DNA from: Artemisia argyi
Lineage: Eukaryota; Streptophyta; Magnoliopsida; Asterales; Asteraceae
Length of the DNA: 64,000 nt
Assembly (NCBI GenBank): GCA_030686995.1
Contig: CM060688.1
Coordinates: 202,406,718-202,470,717, forward strand
Reading direction: 5' to 3'
This document shows positions 12,205 to 23,583 of the stretch, piece after piece; the first letter of the stretch is position 1; the number at the start of each line of letters is the position of its first letter. The position numbers and the translations under genes were made by a program. A model generated the notes under the pieces. That model was not told where the DNA came from. It saw only the letters and a list, made by a program, of their open reading frames with translations, and did not search any database.

Positions 12205-12218
12205 GGGCTCTGATACCA
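12205..12218 (-). other. R3 primer binding site (minus strand)
   Basis: GGGCTCTGATACCA on the plus strand reads TGGTATCAGAGCCC on the minus strand, the plant initiator-Met PBS. It is separated by 4 nt from the LTR end at 12223. Confidence 0.8.
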
Positions 12219-12260
12219 TAATTGTAACACTTCAACCCGACATGGGTCAAAATACCACAA

Positions 12261-13748
12261 CCCGCAAGGTTATGGCTTGTGGTAAAGGCAGTGGAAAACC
12301 ATAATTGGTAATCAGCTCACCAAGATGATAATTGCATTAAGAGTTGGCTAGTCCAGAAGCAAACGGCTTTTGGTAAAGACAAATCAAATCCGTTGACAGC
12401 TTATGATTTGCTCAAAATCATTTGGTTATCAATGTACCAAAGTTCTTACTTGAACTGAAACATTTGGCTACTCCAGAAGTAATGGCTTTTGGTAAAGAGA
12501 CATAAAATCCATTAAGTTTTCTCAAAAGATTGCTGTGGGCTTATTTACTGGATTCTTGCTTATTCATGTCCAAATAACTTATGTGAACCAAAATCCATCA
12601 CTGTGGACCCCACATAAGCTCATTTAAGCTTATTTCCTAGTTTGGTCAACTATAGTCAACTGTTTAAGCTTTTAGTGTCCAAATTGCTTATTTTTAAGCA
12701 CCGATCAAAGTTCCTTTGTAAAAGTTAGTTATTTTAAGTATTTAAATAGTTTTGTAAAAGAAAAACCAAATTTAATAAAAGTGATAGCTTCTATTTAAGC
12801 CATTTAGCTTATTTTCAGCTTTTTCCTTAAGCACTTCTCAATTTTATAATTTTCATAAGTTCCTGTAGTTATAAAATATTTTTAGAAAAAGTTTCAGATT
12901 TTTCTTTGTTTATTTAGTATTTATTAGAATTTAATTTAGTTTTTAATAATTAATAAATAGTTAATAATTAATAATAATTAGATAAAAAGTCTTAAAAATA
13001 TATTTTCTGTTTTAAAATTAGTTTTATATTATTTTAGATTTTTCCAAGTCTAAATTTTATTTTTCTAAGTTAAAATCATAATTATTTGTATTTTAGGATC
13101 ATTTAAATAATTAATAAGTAATTAATAAATAGTAATTAATTAATAATAAATATATAGTGCGAAAAATATAATTTTAGTTTTAAAATAAGTTTTATAATAT
13201 TTTAGATTTTTCTAAGTTTTAATTTTATTTTTCTAGACTTATTTTACATTTTCTTATTATATTAGTGTATTATTAAATAGCTAAAAATAGTAATTAATTA
13301 ATAATAATTAATTAAATAGTTGTAAAAAAAAATTTTAATTTTCCAATAATTTTCTTATATTATTAGGATTGTAAAAATATCATTTTCATATCCATAGGCT
13401 TTTATTTCTTAAATCTCACGTTTTATTTCGTACGTTTACGTAAGTTTAAATTAAACGTACGCGTTTTTAGGTTTTAAACGTTTTAAGATAATTAGGTTTC
13501 ACGTAATTGTTCATATAGCTTATTTAAGCTATTTTGTTTTATAAATCCTTAGATTAATCACTCACTCACATTCACACACTTTTCCTGTTCATAATCACTC
13601 GATCACAGATTCGTCTAAATACCTTCGCACGCCTCGTTGGGACATAACGACCCGGGGAAATACTGTATTCCACGGAGAGCATTGACCTAAGCTGTTTGAC
13701 TTGTTGACCATACCTTGGTTAATTTAGTTGACCGTTTCAGGCCAATCA
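12261..13748 (+). mobile_element. R4: truncated Athila fragment (3' interior plus LTR) in the R3 LTR
   Basis: 12261-12530 matches the reverse complement of about 53320-53620 of R7, including the ~100-bp modules with GGCTAGTCCAGAAGCAAACG and TTTTGGTAAAG. 12535-13748 matches the reverse complement of the R7 LTR in patches (GCTTATTTTTAAGC, the AT-rich middle, the ACGTTTTATTTCGTACG zone) and ends GTTGACCGTTTCAGGCCAATCA, as the R7 LTR end does. The LTR start and middle are deleted. It is plus-strand, opposite to R7. No ORF survives. The left edge is approximate. Confidence 0.75.
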
Positions 13749-13949
13749 ATCACATAATCACATATCCGACAAATCCTACATGCACAAAGAGGGGAGACCT
13801 CTAAGTACCAAATGGAGTCGCGAGCTCCCAAACGTGAAGAAGTGTAAAGCACACACTCACATTCATCCTACACAAAATCTGACATATCTAGGATGCATCC
13901 ATACGCCCCCTCATACAAAACAAATCATATATACACCTGCTCGCATGAA

Positions 13950-14345
13950 AAGTACATACACGTATAATGGCCAAGAGATCTCATATCATATCATATCAAA
14001 ATGGGGACGTCGTGGACTAATCACACCGCCACAGATAGTGTCATGCCATTGGTGCCTCAATGACATGGCTATGGTACCTCCATGGCTAGATAAAAACTCG
14101 GGCATCAGAACAGAACAAATCATATCATATCATATCGAATCATCGTATCATATCAAATCATCATATCATATCCAACAGAATATATCAAACTGAACTGAAT
14201 CATATCATAGCAAATGAATAGCAGACGAATATCAAATCATAGAATCATATCAAAGGAATCATATCAATGAATCATATCACATGGATCAAAGCAAAAGGGA
14301 TCATAGCAATGGCTCATATCAAAAGGGATCATAGCAAAGTCAAGG
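13950..14345 (+). repeat. Degenerate CATAT/ATCATATCA repeat tract in the R3 LTR
   Basis: About 400 bp dominated by variants of ATCATATCA, AATCATATC and GGATCATAGCAAA with irregular spacing. The ORF at 13780-14193 overlaps it and ends in repeat-coded residues, so it is not treated as a gene. Confidence 0.7.
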
Positions 14346-15082
14346 ATCAAAAGTCATGAGAAACCCCTACTGAGAAGGGATAGAATATCTGTACCTTAAA
14401 CTGCAATTGAAATCATATCAGAAAACACAAGGATTGGAAGTTACTCCCTCTTCAGCGAATCTACATGAATCAATGATCGTCTTAATACTTATAAGCTCAC
14501 TTTAAATTAGATTACTCCTTTTAGGTTTCTTTCCATTTTTTTTAAACATTCCATTTTTAGTCAATTGCCAAATATAGTAACTTTCCATTTATAGTAAGTT
14601 TCTACTTTAAGTAACTTAACCATTTTAAGTAACTTTCTATTTTTAGTAGGTTTCCCGAATTAGTAAGTTCCCAATTTAGTAACTTTCCTGATTTAGCATC
14701 TTTGACAAATTAGGGTTACAAATGACAATTAAGTAAACTTAAAAGTTTAATATGACCAAAATCATGGTTTAGGGTTTATTGTGACAATTACCCAAGTTTA
14801 GGGTTAAATGTGTAAATTTCAGGTTTTAAGACTTATTTATTTTATTTTATTTTTTTCACCAATAAAAACAAATGGGAATTGGACTAAACTGTAAATCCCG
14901 AATCGAACTTGAAATAAACATATTATATACCAAGTTTCATAAATCATTAGCATGTTTTAACCCGTTCATTACTCGACCCACATAATAAGAGCACAAGGTG
15001 CAGATGGGGAGGCTTGCCTCCCCATTCGGGTCCCACCCCTGCCACATCACCAAACACCTCAACTTCAACTAACCACAACAAA

Positions 15083-15110
15083 CCCCCCCCCCCCCCCCCC
15101 CCCCCCCCCC
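15083..15110 (+). repeat. C28 homopolymer
   Basis: Twenty-eight consecutive C within the MITE at 14989-15770. Confidence 0.95.
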
Positions 15111-15430
15111 TCACCAAACAACAAACCTCAACTTCCCCATTAGGGCCCCACCTCTTACACATTTATTTTTTTTATTCATTTTTCAATCGAATTAAATTTA
15201 TTTCATTCAAAACAAAAATAACTAAAATTAAAATTTTATGCTTATATTTTGAAAAAAATTTAAGCTGCTAAAAAAAATGCAAATAAACAAGGACCAAAAC
15301 TGTAAATATTGATAAGAAAACTACAAGGACTAAAACTGCAAATAAACTAAACCATAAGGACAAGTTTATAAATGTTGCCTTCTTCTTCAAAATCAAAACC
15401 TGCAAACACATCTCCAAACTTAACAAAACC

Positions 15431-15431
<1 letters not shown>

Positions 15432-15476
<45 letters not shown>

Positions 15477-15555
15477 CAACAAAAGAAAAAAAAAAACCCA
15501 ACAAAAAAAAACCCCAACAAAACCTGCAAACACATCTTCGAAAACAAAACCCAAC

Positions 15556-15584
<29 letters not shown>
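15432..15584 (+). repeat. A-rich tract (A43, A29 and short A runs)
   Basis: Long A homopolymers separated by CCCAACAAAA-type spacers. The words AAACCTGCAAACACATCT and AACCCAACAAAA recur, showing a small local duplication. Confidence 0.9.
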
Positions 15585-15586
<2 letters not shown>

Positions 15587-16015
15587 AAGAAAAAAAAAAG
15601 AAAGAACGATGCTGCCATTTTGTCAGAGTTTTTGCTTCGTCGTGGTCACGGGGAGGTGACCAACAACGAGCAACGGCGAGGGCCGTTTGGTGTGGCGGCG
15701 AGCAACGGCTCGCCGTTGAGCTTGCCAACTCAGACGGCGAAGCCCAACGGCGACCTTGCACCGTGTGCTCTAATGATTTAGTATATAACATATTTACATA
15801 AACTCATTTTAGAATGATGATTTCAAAGACACAATAGGCTGAATAAAAGATCGATCAAATAGAAAAGAAAACACGACTCGATAATATCGTTAACGAAACT
15901 CCCATCTTGTTTCACGTTAACCCTTTTTATTTTCTTACATGAAATCTCTTGTTAAATATTTTGCAAACATAATCAGTTAAGTTCCCATGCAATTAATATT
16001 CGAATATGAAAAATC

Positions 16016-16195
16016 ATTTGTAGGCCTAAGTAATGAACTTAAGAATAGACCTACAAATATGATTGGTGTAATTCAAAATTGATTGGTGAATATGAGGAGA
16101 GAGAAAAAGTGTTTTTAATACTTGTCAAAATGTGAATGGAGTAGGCCTATTTGTAGGTCTATTTAGTAGGCCTAATTATCAATGCTCTTCGAATA
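16016..16195. repeat. Possible small fold-back element with TAGGCCTA/TGTAGG words
   Basis: TTTGTAGGCCTAAG and AGACCTACAAAT at the left, and TAGGCCTATTTGTAGGTCTA and TAGGCCTAATTATCAATGCTC at the right, can pair in inverted orientation. GAGCATTGATAATTAGGCC read on the minus strand resembles plant MITE ends. No matching left end or clean TSD was found, so the boundaries are uncertain. Confidence 0.35.
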
Positions 16196-16570
16196 TATAG
16201 TGATATCCTATGTACGCAAAATTCCAGGTTTCATGATCCTTTTACACGTTTTATCCTTCGACCCATAGTATGCTTTTACCAGTCCTTTACACGTACAGAC
16301 CCAAACAACAACCATACCTCCCTTTTTCTCATTCATCCTGATGTTGAACTAGAATCGATCACACTCGCACACGATACAACTTGCATGTTTAAAGTCCTCA
16401 TGTTCGACACACATTGCACACACACGATACACGATTCGCAACCAAAACTCCATACATAATTCACATACATCACAGAAAACCCCTAACTACGAACACGAGA
16501 AGTTACGAGACATATACCCGACACAATATCATGATAATTACATTCATATTACGAGTTTTAAAACTGATCA

Positions 16571-16671
<101 letters not shown>

Positions 16672-17403
16672 ATTCGTATAACCATATTAACGAGCATGTT
16701 AGATTAGGTTTTCATGTCTTCATGCGACATATACCTTAGTGATCCATATTACCAACGTACGAAACAATCAAATAGCATTAAGACTAGACAGTCATGATCG
16801 TTTAGCATGTTTTACGTTTAGATTTTATGTTATACGAAGGTTGTATGAACGAAAAACAAAAGGGAAAATGGTGATACCTTAGTCGACTGTAAGGAACAAA
16901 ACAAAGAGCGCAACGAATCGAAACTTAACCCTTCGACCCAAACCAATACTCTTCTTCGAACCTCAACGCACCTGTGACCAAACCACCTTGCTTCTACAAT
17001 CACCACCTCAGCTACACACCCTTTGCACCTTGTTTTCTTGGAGGGAAAGAGGGCGAAATGAAGCTGCCGTCCTCGTATGTATTTAATAGGGTTTAGTGTG
17101 TGAGAGGAAAGGTGGTACATTGGTTATAAAGAGAAACAGATGAGAATGTGGGCTAGGAATTATGCCGAGTCTCTTGGGGATAAAGGGTGACTTATTCTCT
17201 TAAAAATCTTTCAAATTTTATGAATTGGAAACGGATGAGAATGCTGCGTACATATTTTAATTGTATTGGGTCCCTTTAAACTTGTGTACAACATTATAAA
17301 AGAATTGGACCCTTACTTGACTATTAAACGTGTGATGTTTATTTGTTTATGTTGACTATTTCGTGACTTAAATTTGATGATTTCATTTCTCACATTCGTA
17401 ACA

Positions 17404-18300
17404 CATAATGCAATTTAGTTTTAGAACTTCATATGTCGGAGTTTCACATTATTCGAAATTGTTATCTCGTATCATATATATACTCGAATGTTTACGCTTC
17501 GTAGAAGAACCCGTTGAGATCATGGATCGAGAAGTAAAGAAAATGAAACGTAGTAGAATCCCAATCATCAATGTGGAAACTAGAAGGGGGTTTGAATAGT
17601 TTTACCGATTTAAAATTTAGTTTCAAAATGTTTAGATCCAACTTATGTGAAACCTTTCGGATAGTGAGGTATTGATAATGCAATAATATAATAAAGAAAA
17701 TATGATAAAGTAAATTAAAGAAGAGATAAAACCGTGACACAAGTATTTATAGTGGTTCGGCTACAAGGACACCTTTCTTGCCCTACTACACTCCCCGAGT
17801 ACCCAACTCGAGATTTCATAAACACTATGTCAACAAGCTCCTTATCTGGCAGAAAAGCCTCACAATGTCGCTTACACTTTTTCTGGTACAAAGCTAAATA
17901 CCGAGTTCAAACAACGGTAGAACAAAACTTACGTCGCTTACACTTTATCTGGTAAAAAGCTAAATACCGAGTTCTTTACAACGGAAGAACCAACTCGACA
18001 AAAACAAACTAACACTACTAGTTTATGTTACAATGTGATGAAATGAAATACAAGGATCAATTTAGTGATCTTGTAATAATGATGAAGACTTTAACAAAAC
18101 TTCTATTAAAGCTTGCTAGTCTTGTATGCAAAACGTGATCTCATCTTTTATGAAGAACCAAGAGAATCACCAAAAGAAAAACTACAAGAATGATCTTAGA
18201 TCTAAGGTTATAGAGATATAAGAATATAAGAAGAGATATGAAAGAAAAGGGTGAGAAACAATGAAGAAATGGCTAGCTATTTATAGGCAAATTATGTCTC
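17404..18300 (-). repeat. LTR-like remnant, possibly Copia/SIRE type
   Basis: On the minus strand the sequence at 17580-17605 reads AAACTATTCAAACCCCCCTT and then CTAGTTTCC, resembling the 'CTATTC...CCCCCTCTAG' phrase common near LTR ends of plant SIRE-type Copia elements (recalled, not searched). 17735-18000 contains TTTATAGTGGTTCGG and two copies of a ~66-bp unit. No TG...CA pair, PBS or TSD could be defined, and the short ORFs (17408-17599, 17734-17955) have no domain. Confidence 0.35.
17867..17990 (+). repeat. Two-copy tandem repeat, ~66-bp unit
   Basis: GTCGCTTACACTTT, TCTGGTA, AAGCTAAATACCGAGTTC and ACAACGG.AGAAC appear in the same order at 17867 and 17933 with small indels. Confidence 0.85.
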
Positions 18301-18324
18301 TGACCCGGCGGATCCCTTACAAAA

Positions 18325-18524
18325 GGGATCCGGCACACTGGGTTAACCAGTCCGGATTTTGGGTTGCAACTCTGGGTTTTGGGTCATGGGTTCTGGCTTT
18401 TGAATCATGGGTACCCAACAAAAGACCACTTGTAGGGATCCGGCACACTGGGTTAACCAGTCCGGATGATGTGTGGAATGAAAAACACGATACGTGGGAA
18501 GCCCTCAAAAGACCACTTGTAGGG
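18325..18524 (+). repeat. Interleaved direct repeats at the 5' break of the CNL pseudogene
   Basis: A 33-bp sequence beginning GGGATCCGGCACACTGGG occurs at 18325 and 18435. A 19-bp sequence, CAAAAGACCACTTGTAGGG, occurs at 18419 and 18506. The second copy of the first repeat overlaps the first copy of the second by GGG. The 19-mer belongs to the NB-ARC coding frame at its second position, so its first copy is filler copied from the gene. Confidence 0.9.
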
Positions 18525-20737
18525 GCAGCTGGAAGTAAAATCTTAGTGACAACCCGTAACACCAAAGTTTCAACGGTAATGATGTCTGTTCAACCTTACA
18601 ATCTGGGGTTTTTGTCAAATGAGCTTGCTCTGTCTTTGTTTGCTCGATGTGCACTAGATGAAGAAAACTTTGAAAAGCATCAACAACTTAAGTCCATTGG
18701 TCAAGGTATCGTTGACAAGTGTAAAGGTTTGCATGTGGCTTTGATAGCGCTTGGGAGGGTCTTGAAGAAGAAGGGAAATGAAAAATGGGAGGAGTTGCTG
18801 AACAGTGAGGTATGGAGTTTAAAGGATGAAAATAACATTCTTCCAGCTCTCAAACTAAGCTATTACGATCTCCCTCCACATCTGAAGCAACTGTTTGCAT
18901 ATTGCTCCTTTTTTCCAAAGGACTATGAGTTTAAAATGAATGAACTGGTATTACTGTGGATGGCAGAAGGGTTTCTATCCGAAAGCAAGTCGATGGAGAG
19001 TTTGGGACACAAGTATTTCCAAGAACTGCAATCAAGGTCTTTTTTTCCAACAAATAGGGAATGATGAAACAAAATACACAATGCATGACTTGATGCATGA
19101 CTTGGCCATAAGTGTGGCCGGGGAGTTTTTCTTTAGGTTGGATGAGAATATGGATCTAAACGGTAGGAGCAAAGGTTATGGAAAGTTCCGTCACTTTTCA
19201 TTCATAGGACAACCAGATGCAGTATTTAGAAGTTTAGACAGAGCTAGATGCTTGCGTACGTTCTTACCGGTGTCAGTTGGTTGGAAGGGACTCAATGCGT
19301 TGGAAAATGTTCGTGTCAAATTACTTCCCCAATTACAGTTCCTAAGGGTGTTAAGCTTATCTAGTTGGTCAATTAGAGAGGTACCGGAATCCATTGATAA
19401 ACTCAAGCATTTAAGGTACCTCAACTTTTCCTCATCCAGCATCAAAGTGTTACCAGAACAAGTCAGTGAACTTTATAATCTTCAAACGTTGTTGGTTCGT
19501 GAGTGTTATGAGTTATCTAGCTTGCCAGTCAGTTTTGTAAAGCTAATAAACTTGCGACATCTTGACATGAGTCATACTCCATCACTGAAGAAGACACCTG
19601 TAGGAATTGGTGGGTTGACGAGTCTACAAACTTTATCCAAGGTTGTTATCCAAGAAGATAATGGGTTTAAAATATCTGAGCTCAAGGGCCTAAAGGATCT
19701 ATAAGGTGGACTTTCCATTGAGGGGTTGGAGAAAGTGATAGATCCAACCGAAGCAAAGGATGCCAATTTACAACAAAAGAAGGGCCTTGATGATTTGGAA
19801 TTGTTATGGGGTAGTTCTCCTCTCTTTGGCGATTCTCATGATCCCTCTACGAAAGATGAAGTACTTGAAAGGCTATGGCCTCACCATAACTTGAAAAACT
19901 TGAAGATTATAGGGTATGGGGGAGAGAAATTTCCATGTTGGATTGGGGATCCCTCGTCATCATCCTCTCTGAAGACTCTTTTGATCAAGGATTGCAAGAA
20001 TCTAAAGTCAGTTCCTCATGGACATTTCCAAAGTCTCACATCTTTGGAAGAGCTGAAGATATAATGTGGGTTGTGTCCTCCTAACTTAAGGAGGCTAATA
20101 ATAGGAGAATCAGAAGCAACTTTTGAATATAATGTAATTGAAGGGCTAAGAGCCCCTAAATGTAAGTTGGAAAAACTGGAGATTCATGGGTACAGTGAAA
20201 TGAAAATTCCAAGTTGGATTGGGGATCCCTCATTTAATCAGTTAACAGAGCTTAGGTTAGATCATTGTAAATGTACGGAGTTACAAACAATTGGGCATCT
20301 AACTTCACTTAGAGTTGTGAAGATTACATCGTGTGATTCCCTGGAGAGTTACTGTTGTCCAAATAGTGTGGAGAGGTTGTGGATAGAGTATTATGATTCA
20401 ATAACATCATTGACCTTCTCTAAATTGCCGAAGGGCCCATACTCTCTGAAGAAACTTACGTTGGTAGGTCTGCAGAATCTAGAGTTAATTCCTCATGAGC
20501 ATTTTCAATGTCTTGCAACTTTGGAAGAGCTAACTATACTTTTTTGTCCTCCACTTCCATTTCCATCTCCATGTGGGTCGTTGTGGCCTCCTAATTTAAG
20601 GAAGCTAACAATAGGAGACTTAGGTAGGATAATGTCAGACGGGGGGCTTCAAAATTACCCACCCTCACTTGTGGAACTAGAGTTGTATTGCAGAGGTTCA
20701 GGGGTGGTTTCATTTGGAGTAATGGAACAACAGGATC

Positions 20738-20828
<91 letters not shown>

Positions 20829-20850
20829 GACTTCATCAGCATGTTTTCTT
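18465..20850 (+). pseudogene. CC-NBS-LRR resistance gene, 5'- and 3'-truncated pseudogene (copy 1)
   Basis: Conceptual translation starts inside the NB-ARC at the kinase-2 motif (DDVWNEK). It then has RNBS-B (SKILVTTRN), a GLPL-like motif degraded to GLHVAL, RNBS-D (AYCSFFPKDYEF) and MHD-type MHDLMHDLA, followed by leucine-rich repeats resembling the RPP13-like-1/R13L1 group. The coiled coil, P-loop and RNBS-A are absent. Breaks: a frameshift in the T-run near 19038-19046, an in-frame TAA at 19702-19704, and a TAA at 20062-20064 where about 30 bp present in copy 2 are missing. The 3' end is replaced at 20843-20850 by an Athila-type LTR. Intact CNL proteins sense pathogen effectors in the cytoplasm; this copy cannot encode one. 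Confidence 0.9.
20740..20826 (+). repeat. (AAT)29 microsatellite in LRR coding frame
   Basis: Twenty-nine AAT codons (poly-Asn) in the LRR frame between GACCAT-like codons and ACGACT. The paralogous site in copy 2 (33309-33320) has four. Confidence 0.95.
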
Positions 20851-21771
20851 AAGCCTAACATTGAAATCATTCATTCAAAACAAGAATCAATAGGAAACAA
20901 GAATTATAAACTAAACCAATTAGATCTATTGAAGTTGTCACGCCTTAATTGATGGAGATAGACACACACATCGACAAGCCCCTCATTGATGGAGATAGAC
21001 ACAAACATCAACAAGAAATCAATGAGATCTAATCAATTATACACAAGTTTCACGCAATCATAAGTAGACACAAGGTGAATTAGCAAAACATAATCAAAGA
21101 AGGACAATCAACAATAATAATGAAAGACATAGTTGAGATAGAATCATCAAACCAATACATGATGTTTATGGAGTGATTGAAACCCTCTAAGTTGCTGGAA
21201 AAACACCCACCTAAACCCAGGAATCGACCTTAGGGTTTAGGGTTTACAAAAAGTGAAGTTATGATCTTATATTTATAGGCATGTTTTCTGTCGGCAAGGC
21301 TTGACGGCGTCAGCTTTAACACATGATGGCGTCAGCCTGCCGTTTTCACCAAATCGAATATTTCTTCGTCCTCTTCGCGTGGGCTTTTGAATCACCTAAA
21401 TCCGAGTTCGTATGCAAAAGTTATGACAAAAACAATATCAGCTACTCCGCGCGCAAGTTTTGACAAGTTAACACGTGACGGCCTTGGGTGACGCCTTCAC
21501 GTTTCTTCTGGGCCGTCACCACTTTTACTCTTGACACCGTCATGAAAAGCCTCTTGACGCCGTCAGGTACTGTTCCCAGCAAGGAAAATTAAGACTTTGC
21601 CGTTTTCTTCACTTTTATGATCCAAAAACGTCCAAAATGCTTCCTTTTTCAGAATTCACTTCCAAAGTACCTAAAATCACAAAAGGAACGATTTAGGGCA
21701 ATATTTGATCAAATAAATTCAATTCCAGGCTTAAATGACCCCCTAAAAGTGGTTCATTTTTCGCCTCATCA
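20843..21771 (-). repeat. Athila-type LTR fragment (R5/R6 family, diverged)
   Basis: From TTTTCTTAAGCCTAACAT to TTTTCGCCTCATCA the order of words matches 23029-23789 of the R5 LTR, with extra divergence and fewer TGACGCCGTCA motifs. The first ~650 bp (plus orientation) of the LTR are missing. The left junction shares GTTTTCTT between the LRR gene and the LTR. A TATA-like TTATATTTATAG lies at about 21269. Confidence 0.8.
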
Positions 21772-22379
21772 AAGACACCATGTATGAAAAGACACCACAG
21801 TACATAGTACATTATTGAGACTGATGAGCTTATTAACTGTGGTCCAATGACCCCAAGGACTTTAGAGCACATGGAGAATTGAGTATGCTATACAACTTGA
21901 ATGAAGAGGAGTATATAACTTAGCAAGACATGATAATATGATATGCCAATATTGCACAAGAACAATACATTCAGATCTGGAATTAGGAAAGGAGGTATTG
22001 TGTGAACTGAGACCTACTTGAATGAAAAGGATTGAAGCATCTTGTTGTCGATTGGTTACCTTTTTAGCAAACCACGAGGACTAAAAATGTAGTTAACAAC
22101 TTTTTTGACTAAAAGACAGAAATGACTGGTCGCCCAAGAATATAGCTATCATAACCGGTACAACTTAGGGGACACTTGGCAAGCATGAGTGATATCCGCC
22201 CAAGGTTCTTTGGCGATCCTCACCCTTTGGGGTATTTGAAGAACACTTTTCATTTTGGGGCACTAAGTTTCACCCCAATGTACTTAGTGGGGCAATTATA
22301 GAATTATCCCAATATAAAATGCATAGATAGTACTTCATTTACCAAGAAATTACCGAGTGGAAAACAATTGGAACCTTAT
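21772..22379. other. Unassigned sequence between LTR fragment and R5
   Basis: About 600 bp with no recognised gene, TIR or LTR. It joins 29160 onwards when R5 is removed. Confidence 0.5.
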
Positions 22380-22460
22380 TGATGCGTGGGAATCGCAACA
22401 GGCTTTACCTCTCGAGGGATCTCGAGAAGCTTACAACCCCCACCAGGCAGTGTACCTGAT

Positions 22461-22487
22461 CGTTGTAGTATAGTATAGTGACAAGTA
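22461..22487 (+). other. tRNA-Asp 5'-half-like stretch in R5 left LTR
   Basis: CGTTGTAGTATAGT followed by ATAGTGACAAGTA. The first 14 bases equal positions 3-16 of plant tRNA-Asp(GUC) as I remember it, and the remainder matches the D-arm after a 5-bp ATAGT duplication. It also occurs at 27828-27854 and, with small changes, in R6. Confidence 0.7.
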
Positions 22488-23341
22488 CCGGGGGATTGAT
22501 CGTTCAGCTTAGGAATAGTGTCGCTAGGATTAGAAAGCCTAAATTACTAGTTCTAAAGATGAGAGATGATTATTTTTGTATTTTTATGTTTTTTAGAAAG
22601 CAAGTAAAATCTCGGGTTTTTAAAGAGTGGGCGGAATTAGTTGCTATTCAACTAACCCAAAACTAAGATGCAATTAAAATAAAATACTAAAAATGAAATT
22701 AAACTAATTTATACTAAGGTTGTGAGCAGTAATTGGAGAAAATGTGTTTACTTAGACTTCACTACTCCCTAGATATCTTTTACACGTTAATTACTTGTTA
22801 TAATTGCATGGATGACAGATCGTATTCCTTAATACCATTCATGGGGTGACATACATAACTCCCCAATTCTATGAGCTCTTATCTCCTCCTACACCATGAC
22901 CCAACACAACTATAGGGATTGTAAACAGTGGCTCATGCATTAAATACAACCAATAAAGACCTAGTACGCCTCGGTTCATGTTTCTTAAGACGTTCAAGCA
23001 TGTTACCATTTGGAGATCTGCCAGTTTTCTTAAGCCTAACATATAAAATCATTCATCCAAGAACAACAATAAACAAGTAATCAACACATAATCAATATCT
23101 ATGTTTCATCAGATCTAAGCAAACACAAGAGAGATCTAGCCTAGCATAATGGAATTGAGACAAGAACAAGATATAGACAACCAACACATAGACATATTGA
23201 TTGAATTAGAAGAACACTTATCTCAATTACAATGCAAGGTATCAAGGGTTTGGAACCCTTGAAAAACCTGTAAAAGTTGCACCAAATTCGTCTTTAGGGT
23301 TTCTCCAAAACTTCTCTTTTTTTAATGAAAAAACTAGAAAA

Positions 23342-23351
23342 CTATATATAG
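23342..23351 (-). promoter_or_regulatory. R5 LTR TATA box (minus strand)
   Basis: CTATATATAG, palindromic, lies 12 bp past the last TGACG motif in the direction of element transcription. It is conserved at 28708-28717 (R5 right LTR) and 44054-44063 (R6). Confidence 0.65.
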
Positions 23352-23362
23352 GAAAACTGGGC

Positions 23363-23583
23363 TGACGGCGTCAAGACAACCATGTGACGCCGTCACCTCG
23401 CCGCCAAATACTTCCTCGGACGGCCTTGATCTACTTATGACGGCCTGTGTGACGCCGTCACCACCTACGGTATTTTATTCTTGATACTTTGACGCCGTCA
23501 GGATGACTTTTGACGCCGTCACCACCTACGGTATTTTATTCTTGTTGTCTGACGCCGTCAGGGTGTAACTCTTGACGCCGTCA
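23363..23583. promoter_or_regulatory. Cluster of seven TGACGCCGTCA near-palindromes in LTR U3
   Basis: Seven exact 11-mers (six TGACGCCGTCA, one TGACGGCGTCA) in 221 bp, plus two GACGGCC half-sites. Each 11-mer holds TGACG on both strands, the core bound by plant TGA/bZIP factors. The position just upstream of the TATA box suggests an enhancer. Equivalent clusters lie at 28729-28949 and 44075-44296; two more copies sit in the interior near 25852-25880. Confidence 0.65.

Larger units (their letters stand above)
14989..15770. mobile_element. PIF/Harbinger-type MITE, TSD TAA
   Basis: Starts GAGCACAAGGTGCAG and ends TTGCACCGTGTGCTC, giving inverted repeats GAGCACAAGGTGCA/GAGCACACGGTGCA. TAA flanks both sides (14986-14988 and 15771-15773), as expected for PIF/Harbinger-derived MITEs. 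There is no transposase. The interior has a 28-C run (15083-15110), A runs of 43 (15432-15474) and about 29 (15556-15584), and a GC-rich right part with CAACGGC/GCCGTTG words. Predicted ORFs here are poly-Phe or poly-Lys artefacts. Confidence 0.8.

Noticed and set aside
15268..15791. Overlapping ORFs of 95-123 aa on both strands rich in Phe or Lys
   Set aside because: They are translations of the A43/A29 tracts of the MITE; no domain and no codon structure.
20591..20842. Minus-strand ORF with poly-Tyr
   Set aside because: Antisense of the (AAT)29 run in the LRR pseudogene.
22478..22666. Identical 62-aa ORF at 22478 and 27845
   Set aside because: It is duplicated only because it lies in both R5 LTRs; the R6 LTR version is not preserved.
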